From DATGCT01 sp964495575 (GTDB lineage: Bacteria > Patescibacteriota > Minisyncoccia > UBA6257 > GWB1-50-10): a DNA stretch of 35,536 bases. The position numbers and the translations under genes are program-made. Within the stretch, counting starts at the first letter, position 1, and each line of letters begins with the position of its first letter. The notes beneath the pieces are model-generated. The model searched no databases. It was not told the origin of the DNA and saw only the letters and a list, made by a program, of their open reading frames with translations. This document shows positions 29,855-35,536 of this stretch, piece after piece. The DNA is taken from contig CAZBVS010000005.1 of assembly GCA_964495575.1 (NCBI GenBank), positions 1 to 35,536 on the forward strand, read 5' to 3'.

Positions 29855-30166
29855 ATGGATTTTGCGATTATAAAAACAGGCGGAAAACAATATAAAGTGA
29901 AGGAGGGAGATACATTGAATATAGAAAAGGTTGATAAAGAAGAAGGAGATGAGATTATTTTTGATCAGGTTTTAATGAAATCAGATGATGGAGATTTCGA
30001 GATTGGAACACCAGTAATTGAGGGTTCCAAGGTTAATGCTAAAGTTGTTGAACATGGAAAAGGAGAGAAGGTAACTATTTTTAGGTACAAGCCTAAGAAT
30101 CGTCATCGAAGAAAGGTTGGCCATAGGCAACCTTACACAAAGATTGAAATTCAGAGTATAAGTTAA
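29855..30166 (+). CDS. rplU: 50S ribosomal protein L21
   Basis: 103 residues, full length. The start MDFAIIKTGGKQYKVKEGD and the C-terminal RYKPKNRHRRKVGHRQPYTKIEI are the L21 signature. L21 binds 23S rRNA in the large subunit. In most bacteria rpmA (L27) follows directly. Here a bidirectional terminator and the convergent recR gene follow, so rplU stands alone. Confidence 0.96.
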   Translation: MDFAIIKTGGKQYKVKEGDTLNIEKVDKEEGDEIIFDQVLMKSDDGDFEIGTPVIEGSKVNAKVVEHGKGEKVTIFRYKPKNRHRRKVGHRQPYTKIEIQSIS

Positions 30167-30193
30167 AAAATACCGTCTATCACGGTATTTTTT
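30165..30193. terminator. Bidirectional terminator between rplU and recR
   Basis: AAAAAATACCG and CGGTATTTTTT form a symmetric hairpin with loop TCTATCA. The T run on the plus strand ends rplU and overlaps the recR stop codon. The mirror A run provides the T run for the minus strand. Confidence 0.88.
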
Positions 30194-30788
30194 AATTTCT
30201 TGATTTTAGAGCGTTATTTAGTGTTTCTTTGTCTGCGAATTCTATTTCACCACCAGTAGGTATTCCTCTGCCTAATCTGGTGATTTTTTTTGTAATTCCT
30301 TGAAGCCCCTTTTTTATTTTTTGAGTGAGGATATCTCCTTTAGTGTTTAGATTTACGGCAATTATTATCTCGTCTAGTTTTTTATTTGATTTCTTTACTA
30401 TTTTTTTGAGGTGTTTAAGCCGGAGTTTTTGGGTGGGGGTAAGGGTTCCTTTAGAGTTGGATTCTCCGATGACAAGATAGATTCCCTTGAAGGCGCCTGA
30501 TTTTTCTAAAGATATTACCTCCGTTTCTTTTTCTACTATTGCTACTCGTTGAGTATTTCTTTTTTTATTAGAGCATATTTGACAGAGTTTTTTTGAGCTA
30601 TCTTTTATGAAAAAACATCGGGGACATTTATCTACCTTCTCTAAGTCATTTAGGGATTTTTTAACTTTTTTGAAAGTTTGTTCATCAAGGTTTAAGAGAT
30701 GAAAGGCAAGGCGACGGGCCATTCTGGGTCCTATTGTTGGTATTTTTGAAAATGCTTCTATAAAGTTTTGTATCTTTTTGGGCAGCAT
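30192..30788 (-). CDS. recR: Recombination protein RecR
   Basis: 198 residues, full length. It has an N-terminal helix-hairpin-helix (AFSKIPTIGPRMARRLAFHLL), a zinc finger with all four Cys (CPRC at about residues 57-60 and CQIC at about 69-72), a TOPRIM domain (about 80-175) and the C-terminal Walker-like GRGIPTGGEIEFAD. RecR works with RecO and RecF to load RecA on gapped DNA. It is the last gene of the minus-strand run, 18 bases after dnaB. Confidence 0.95.
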   Translation of the reverse strand: MLPKKIQNFIEAFSKIPTIGPRMARRLAFHLLNLDEQTFKKVKKSLNDLEKVDKCPRCFFIKDSSKKLCQICSNKKRNTQRVAIVEKETEVISLEKSGAFKGIYLVIGESNSKGTLTPTQKLRLKHLKKIVKKSNKKLDEIIIAVNLNTKGDILTQKIKKGLQGITKKITRLGRGIPTGGEIEFADKETLNNALKSRN

Positions 30789-30806
30789 AAATTAAGGGTA
30801 GAGAGG

Positions 30807-32156
30807 TTATTCTTCGTCGTGTTGGGTGTCTATAGATTGGAAGCTTACTTTTTGAGGGTCAAATCTTAGAGTTACTGATCCAAGGGGGCCGTTTCTGTGT
30901 TTTGCGATTATAATCTCGGTGATATTTTTTTCTTCTTCGTCTACATCAAATTTATCCCTATCTTTTCTGTAGATAAACATTACAATATCTGCGTCCTGCT
31001 CTAAGGAACCAGACTCTCTTAAGTCGGATAGGCGAGGAATTTTTACCTCTCTTTGTTCCACTCCTCGTGAAAGCTGAGATAGAGCTAGAACAGGGATATC
31101 GAGTTCTCGGGCTAATGACTTAAGGCTACGTGATATTTCGGTGGCTTGTTGAACCATACTGTTAGAAGAAGTTCTTGGGACTATTAGCTGGAGGTAGTCT
31201 ACTATTAAAAGATCTAGACCGTGTTCCATTTGGAGTTTTCTAGCCATTGACCGGATATGAAGGATGTTAGGGGAAGGGGTGTCCTCTACAAAGAAAGGAG
31301 CATCTGAAAGAGTGTTGAGAGATTGTTGGATCATAGCAAACTCTGTTTCGTCGTGTATTCTACCTGTTCTGAGACGCCAAAGGGGAACATGAGATTGAGC
31401 AGATATTATTCTGTCCACGATTTGTTCGGCAGACATTTCTAATGAAAAAACGCCAACCTTGTTTCCTTCTAGAGCGGATCTTCGGGCTACATCTAAGGCA
31501 AGTGATGTTTTACCTACCGAAGGTCGAGCCCCGAGAAGAACAAGGTCTGATTTTTGAAATCCGGAAAGGATATCATCGAGTTTTTCAAAACCGGTGGTTA
31601 CTCCTCTAAGTTTTCCGTCTTGTTCACCTTGGTGGAGTTTTTCAAGTCTTTCATAGGCGATAGGGAGTTCATCCTTTATGTGGGTGAATTTTTGAGTTCG
31701 AGATTTTTGGGATATTCCAAAAATTCTTTGTTCTACTTTATCTAACAATTCTTCAAAATCAGAATGTTCAAAAGCTTCCTCGTTTATTTTTGAGGAAGCT
31801 CTTACCAAGTCTCTTCTTACTTTGTTTTCTTTGACTATTTTTGCGTAGTGGTCTACGTGGGCTGAGGTTGGTACTTTATCCATTAATTCAGTGAGGTAGT
31901 CACTGCCGCCAATTTCTTTTATTTGGTTTTTTTCTTTAAGTTTGTTTGTGACGGTGAGGATGTCTATGGGGTCGCCGTTTTCAAAGAGATCGATTATTGC
32001 CTCGTATATTTTTTTGTGTTTTGGGTGATAAAAATCCTCAGGCTGGAGCATGTCCGCTATTTTTAGGATAGCGTCTTTGTCTAGCATTAAAGCTCCGATG
32101 ACTGAACTTTCGGATTCTAGGTCCTGAGGGGGAACTTTTGGATTCTTTTTAGCCAT
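30807..32156 (-). CDS. dnaB: Replicative DNA helicase DnaB
   Basis: 449 residues. The N-terminal DnaB domain (about 1-115, SSVIGALMLDKDAI) and the RecA-like helicase domain are both present. Walker A is GARPSVGKTSLA (about 205-216), Walker B is LLIVDYLQLI (about 315), and SQLSRGVEQR and the arginine-finger region HRNGPLGSVTLRF are visible. There is no intein. The start overlaps the end of cysS by 8 bases, so translation is coupled. It unwinds DNA at the replication fork. Confidence 0.96.
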   Translation of the reverse strand: MAKKNPKVPPQDLESESSVIGALMLDKDAILKIADMLQPEDFYHPKHKKIYEAIIDLFENGDPIDILTVTNKLKEKNQIKEIGGSDYLTELMDKVPTSAHVDHYAKIVKENKVRRDLVRASSKINEEAFEHSDFEELLDKVEQRIFGISQKSRTQKFTHIKDELPIAYERLEKLHQGEQDGKLRGVTTGFEKLDDILSGFQKSDLVLLGARPSVGKTSLALDVARRSALEGNKVGVFSLEMSAEQIVDRIISAQSHVPLWRLRTGRIHDETEFAMIQQSLNTLSDAPFFVEDTPSPNILHIRSMARKLQMEHGLDLLIVDYLQLIVPRTSSNSMVQQATEISRSLKSLARELDIPVLALSQLSRGVEQREVKIPRLSDLRESGSLEQDADIVMFIYRKDRDKFDVDEEEKNITEIIIAKHRNGPLGSVTLRFDPQKVSFQSIDTQHDEE

Positions 32157-33585
32157 TGTTGTTTTCTTTTATTTTATGAGTGAAAGATCCCAAAGGGGTG
32201 TCTTCTATTTCATATCCTAACGCTTGTATTTTTTCACGCAACTTGTCAGACTTGATAAACTGTTTATTATTTCTTAACTTGTTTCTTTCTTTGATTAGTT
32301 TTTTGATTTCTTTTGGAGTTTGGTGTTCTTTTATGGAGAAGCCGAAAATTTCCATTGTATTGATTATGAACTGGCCTAAGTTTTTTGCGTCTTTAGAACT
32401 TAGGTTCCAAACCTTGTTTTGGTATTTTTTAATTAACTTGAATAGAATACCTAAGGCTTGGGGGGTGTTGAAGTCGTTTTGAATTGATTGATGAAAGTCA
32501 TCTTTTGTTTTTTGGATTTCCTCTTTTATGTTTTTATTATTTTGATTGTTGGTATTTTTGGCTGTGAACTGAGTTTTGTGAATAAATTTTTTGATACTTT
32601 CTAAACTTTCTTTTGCTTTATTTGCTGCTTCTTCTGTGTAGTCAAAGCGGGAGCGGTAGTGGTGGGACATAACCATAAATCTTAATGTTTCGGGGGAGTG
32701 ATTTTTGAGAAAGTCTCGGATTGTGATGAAGTTATGAAGACTTTTTCCCATTTTTTTGCTGTCTACGGTTAAAAAGCCAGTGTGCATCCAGATTTTTACA
32801 AATGGTTTTTTACCAGAAGCAGCTTCTTGTTGAGCTATTTCTGATTCGTGATGGGGAAATTTAAGATCTTCGGCTCCGCCGTGTATTTCATATTGAGGCC
32901 CAAAGAATTTTTCGCTGATTGCGGTGTCTTCAATATGCCATCCGGGGCGACCCCAACCCCAGGGTGATTTCCAAGCCGGTTCATTATTTATGAATATTGG
33001 TTGTTCTTTCTTTTCTTTTATTTCTTTTTTGGGCTGGTTGAGTTTCCATAGGGCGAAGTCCAGGGGGTCCTTTTTGTCTTCTTTTGTTTCTATCCTGTTA
33101 CCTGATTTCAAAGCGTCTATATCTTGATTGGAAAGTTTCCCGTAGTCTTTGAATTTTCTAACCTTGAAATATATTCCGGTTTTTGTTTGATAAGCAAAGT
33201 CTTTTTTAATTAGTTTTTTTACTTGAGAAACTATTTCAGGAATGACATCGGTTGCTTTTACATAATGATCAACAGTATCTATTCCAAGGTTTTTCATATC
33301 TTGATAGTATTTCTTTTCAAATTTATTAGCTATCTTGAGAGGGTTCTTGCTTTGTTCTTTCCCTCTTTCAATTATTTTATCGTCAATGTTGGTAATGTTT
33401 TGAACGTATTTTATTTTGAAGCCTTGGCTTTTTAAGTATTTAACAAAAAGATCAAAGACAAGGTATGTTCGAGCATGGCCTATATGAGAGTAGTCATATA
33501 CGGTAGGGCCACAGACAAACATATGGTTTTCTTTATTTTTTTCTATTTTTATTTTTTTGTCTTGTAGGGTGTCTTTTATTTTCAT
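32149..33585 (-). CDS. cysS: Cysteinyl-tRNA synthetase
   Basis: A 478-residue class I synthetase. The active-site HIGH motif is YSHIGHARTYLVFD with zinc-ligand Cys in FVCGPTVYD (about residue 25). The KMSKS loop appears as KKMGKSLHNF (about 276). The second zinc position is WHIEDTAISEKFFG: Asp replaces the Cys of the Escherichia coli enzyme (HIEC). His and Glu ligands in HGGAEDLKFPHHESEIAQ are kept. Archaeal-type CysRS has a similar WHIED form. It overlaps dnaB by 8 bases and follows the secreted repeat gene by 7 bases. Confidence 0.94.
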   Translation of the reverse strand: MKIKDTLQDKKIKIEKNKENHMFVCGPTVYDYSHIGHARTYLVFDLFVKYLKSQGFKIKYVQNITNIDDKIIERGKEQSKNPLKIANKFEKKYYQDMKNLGIDTVDHYVKATDVIPEIVSQVKKLIKKDFAYQTKTGIYFKVRKFKDYGKLSNQDIDALKSGNRIETKEDKKDPLDFALWKLNQPKKEIKEKKEQPIFINNEPAWKSPWGWGRPGWHIEDTAISEKFFGPQYEIHGGAEDLKFPHHESEIAQQEAASGKKPFVKIWMHTGFLTVDSKKMGKSLHNFITIRDFLKNHSPETLRFMVMSHHYRSRFDYTEEAANKAKESLESIKKFIHKTQFTAKNTNNQNNKNIKEEIQKTKDDFHQSIQNDFNTPQALGILFKLIKKYQNKVWNLSSKDAKNLGQFIINTMEIFGFSIKEHQTPKEIKKLIKERNKLRNNKQFIKSDKLREKIQALGYEIEDTPLGSFTHKIKENNNG

Positions 33586-33592
33586 GTTTTTA

Positions 33593-34501
33593 TTATTTAG
33601 ACCAGTTTAGAATTATATTTGTTATGGTAGGGGTTTGATCTTGGAGAAGATTGCTCTGAAGTCTTACTTTATATCTTACGTATCTTTTGTTATTAGTTAT
33701 TGATTTATCAACACAGATTGGGGTATTTGGTCCAGCTGGAGTATCTGTTGCTCCTCCGTTAGGGGAGGACTCACAGGAAGCTCCAAACCAGGTTTCATCA
33801 CTTGGGCCTTGATATTCCCAAGGTCCGGTAGTACTTGTGGCGGCGGCGATTCGGAACTCTACTTTAGTGCCGGATGGTTGGCTTCCCTGCCAGACTATGC
33901 TTTGGAGAGTGTTTTCTCCTCCAGTATCTATTATTGAAGATTCAAGGAAGGAATTTAATCTTCCGGCAGACCAGCTTGTGTTTACTTTGTAATCTGTTTG
34001 ATCACAGCTTGAGTTATTAGCACAGTTGAAGCTTATCCACCCTTCTACATCATTCCAGGCATATCCTTGGAAGTTTCCGTTAGCATCGATGGTTACTTTA
34101 TATTCTGATTCGGCACAGATGTCCCCTCCTTGGCAGTCATAGTCGGCACAGTTGAAGCTTATCCACCCTATTGTGTCATTCCAGGCACAGCCGGATAGTT
34201 GTCCATCAGCCTGGCTGTTTGTTACCGCGAAGTCTGAGGTTCCACAAACATTTCCTTTAGGGGTGGAGTCGCAGTTAAGAGCCATTTCTCCTATTGATGA
34301 ACTGGCGTACCCATGAAGTTCTGGAGCTTGAACATCTACTGTGTTTGTGGAGTAGAAGTCCCACCACCCAGCAGTATCGCTCCAGGCCCAGTGGTCTGTA
34401 GCGTCAATATTTGTGTCTGCTCCTGCAAGAGAGTATTGGAGGAGCCAGAGTAGAGTAAAGGAGATTATGAAAAGAAGTATGATCTGTAAATATTTTTTCA
34501 T
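33593..34501 (-). CDS. Secreted protein with Cys-rich GWISFNC repeats
   Basis: 302 residues with a signal peptide or anchor (about 1-27). Three related repeats follow: a divergent one (about 37-77, HWAWSDTAGWWDF to ALNC) and two clear ones, GCAWNDTIGWISFNC (about 104-118) and GYAWNDVEGWISFNC (about 146-160). Cys pairs between the repeats probably form disulphides. The C-terminal half (about 180-302) looks like a beta-sandwich with GTKVEFRIAAAT and KRYVRYKVRLQS. Proteins with such repeats are frequent in this bacterial group, with unknown function. It heads the cysS-dnaB-recR run, 7 bases from cysS. Confidence 0.8.
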   Translation of the reverse strand: MKKYLQIILLFIISFTLLWLLQYSLAGADTNIDATDHWAWSDTAGWWDFYSTNTVDVQAPELHGYASSSIGEMALNCDSTPKGNVCGTSDFAVTNSQADGQLSGCAWNDTIGWISFNCADYDCQGGDICAESEYKVTIDANGNFQGYAWNDVEGWISFNCANNSSCDQTDYKVNTSWSAGRLNSFLESSIIDTGGENTLQSIVWQGSQPSGTKVEFRIAAATSTTGPWEYQGPSDETWFGASCESSPNGGATDTPAGPNTPICVDKSITNNKRYVRYKVRLQSNLLQDQTPTITNIILNWSK

Positions 34502-34526
34502 GTGAAAGAGTTTATTTGGTATTTTT

Positions 34527-34532
34527 ATTATA
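34527..34532 (-). promoter_or_regulatory. -10 box of the secreted repeat gene and cysS-dnaB-recR run
   Basis: A minus-strand TATAAT, 25 bases upstream of the ATG. It is the only good promoter seen for the whole run. Confidence 0.5.
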
Positions 34533-34584
34533 TCTTAAACCTTTAGTTATTTCAGCTTTATTATGAATTTAAGGGTATATATTT

Positions 34585-34590
34585 TATACT
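34585..34590 (+). promoter_or_regulatory. -10 box of the PD-(D/E)XK gene
   Basis: TATACT ends 6 bases before the ATG at 34597, again predicting a leaderless start. Confidence 0.45.
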
Positions 34591-34596
34591 AAAGGT

Positions 34597-35355
34597 ATGT
34601 CACGTTATAATCCACGAAGAAGTAAATCTTGGAATTATGGAGGAGAGAACTGGGCTTTGAGTCGGAGTAAGATTGATCTGTTTTTAGAATGTCCAAGATG
34701 TTTTTATATTGATAATAAACTGGGGACTAAAAGACCACCAGGGTATCCTTTTAATTTAAACAGAGCAGTGGATGAGCTTTTGAAAAAAGAGTTTGATATT
34801 TTAAGAGAAAAAGGAGAAACTCATAAATTAATTGAAGAGTATGGGGTTGATGCTCGGCCAGTTGTTCATGAAAAGCTTGATGAGTGGAGGGATAATTTTA
34901 AAGGGGTTCGTTATGACCATGAACCTACCGGGTTTACAGTTTCTGGGGCTATAGATGATTTGTGGATTAATTCTAAAGATGAATATATAGTAGTGGATTA
35001 TAAAGCAACTTCTAAGAATGAAGAGATAACAGAGTTGAACAAGGGTTGGCAGGATTCGTACAAGAAGCAGATAGAGGTTTATCAGTGGTTATTACGAAAA
35101 AATGGTTTAAAGGTGTCAGATATGGGTTATTTTGTATATTGCAATGGCCGAACTGATGTGGATAAATTTGATGGTCAGTTAGAGTTTGATATTACATTAG
35201 TCCCTCATGAAGGTAATAGTTGTTGGGTAGATAATGTGCTTTTAGATATTAAGGAAGTTTTGGAATCTGATGAAATACCTGACCCAGCTCCAGATTGTGA
35301 GTATTGTAAGTATCATAGAGTAGTGTCTAAGCATGAAAAAGAAAACGATGATTAA
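34597..35355 (+). CDS. PD-(D/E)XK family nuclease with four-Cys (Fe-S type) frame
   Basis: 252 residues of the RecB/Cas4-like nuclease superfamily. The core motifs are SGAIDD (Asp120), YIVVDYKA (Asp134 and Lys136) and YKKQIEVYQWLL (Gln158, motif of RecB-type nucleases). Cys32 and Cys35 (ECPRCFYID) and Cys234 and Cys237 (DCEYCKYH) frame the domain and could hold an iron-sulphur cluster, as in Cas4 and AddB. No cas genes or CRISPR repeats are present, so a DNA repair or general exonuclease role is more likely. It stands alone between two promoters. Confidence 0.83.
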   Translation: MSRYNPRRSKSWNYGGENWALSRSKIDLFLECPRCFYIDNKLGTKRPPGYPFNLNRAVDELLKKEFDILREKGETHKLIEEYGVDARPVVHEKLDEWRDNFKGVRYDHEPTGFTVSGAIDDLWINSKDEYIVVDYKATSKNEEITELNKGWQDSYKKQIEVYQWLLRKNGLKVSDMGYFVYCNGRTDVDKFDGQLEFDITLVPHEGNSCWVDNVLLDIKEVLESDEIPDPAPDCEYCKYHRVVSKHEKENDD

Positions 35356-35434
35356 GTAATTGTGTTGTATTAGATTAGATTTGACGTGAGAAAGAGAGTT
35401 TTGTGGATAAGTTTAATAAATATGGTCTAATTTG

Positions 35435-35520
35435 TGTTATAATAATTAAAGTAATGAAATAATTTTTTAAATTTTACTTCTAAAGGTCGGGTTTAACAAA
35501 ATAAGATATAAAAGTTAATT
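35435..35520 (+). promoter_or_regulatory. Promoter and AAGGTCG leader of the gene at the window edge
   Basis: An extended -10 TGTTATAAT (35435-35443) is followed by an AT-rich leader holding TAAAGGTCGGGTTTAAC at 35481-35497. The AAGGTCG word lies 38 bases before the ATG at 35521. No other gene is seen in 35356-35520. Confidence 0.55.
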
Positions 35521-35536
35521 ATGGAAAGTAAAGGGT
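35521..35536 (+). CDS. Start of a gene cut by the window edge, possibly a pilin
   Basis: Only MESKG is visible. The start context AATTATG, the promoter and the AAGGTCG leader match those of the pilin at 7209, which begins MNNKG/FTLIE. A short leader ending in KG, followed by a codon beginning with T, fits another type IV prepilin with Phe at +1. This is inference from five residues and the leader. Confidence 0.4.

Noticed and set aside
34597..35355. Cas4 of a CRISPR-Cas locus
   Set aside because: No other cas gene and no repeat-spacer array lie in the window.

Overview
The window looks like a chromosome segment of a Candidate Phyla Radiation bacterium (Patescibacteria, probably Parcubacteria-like). 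This is inferred from AT-rich DNA, a compact type IV pilus cluster in the order usual for that group, a phenylalanyl-tRNA synthetase beta chain without its tRNA-binding EMAP domain, a secreted protein built of GWISFNC repeats, six tRNA genes with no encoded CCA, and an intron-split tRNA. TGA is used as a normal stop, so the SR1/Gracilibacteria code does not apply. Almost no gene has a Shine-Dalgarno sequence. Many genes start about 5 to 15 bases after an extended -10 box of the form TGnTATAAT, so leaderless or nearly leaderless mRNAs seem common.

Layout. 1-371: degraded C-terminal end of a fibronectin-III surface protein. 450-11198: type IV pilus cluster with pilM, pilN-like, pilO-like, a small NPF-tail membrane protein, pilB, pilT, pilC, two major-type pilins, pilD and four minor pilins (GspH-, PilV-, PilW- and PilX/GspK-like). 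It runs on into ligA, gatC, gatA and an unknown membrane protein (11203-15598). 15648-18100: tRNA-Asp, an NlpC/P60 peptidase and a tandem pair of M14 carboxypeptidase-like proteins, the first of which has lost its active-site residues. 18102-19714: a 59-residue gene with a strong ribosome-binding site, an initiator tRNA interrupted by a 193-nt group I intron, a free-standing HTH/LAGLIDADG-like gene, and a tRNA with anticodon CAT. 19746-24758: pheS-pheT facing recG. 24802-28936: tRNA-Lys with a structured leader, a divergent glutaredoxin and AhpF-like reductase pair, tRNA-Ala overlapping the stop codon of a small membrane protein, tRNA-Arg, the CCA-adding enzyme and two small proteins. 29044-30166: an MscS-related membrane protein and ribosomal protein L21. 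30192-34501 (minus strand): secreted repeat protein, cysS, dnaB and recR. 34597-35355: a PD-(D/E)XK nuclease. 35521 to the end: the first codons of what is probably another pilin.

How it works together. The pilus cluster encodes a complete core machine: inner-membrane platform, extension and retraction ATPases, pilins and the peptidase that matures them. Such machines serve adhesion and DNA uptake in this group. The rest is mostly information processing (ligase, Glu-tRNA amidotransferase, PheRS, CysRS, RecG, RecR, DnaB, CCA transferase, L21) plus a small redox pair. The most notable signals are the intron-split initiator tRNA with its neighbouring endonuclease-like gene, the active/inactive M14 pair, and a short AAGGTCG element shared by the leaders of four unlinked transcription units.
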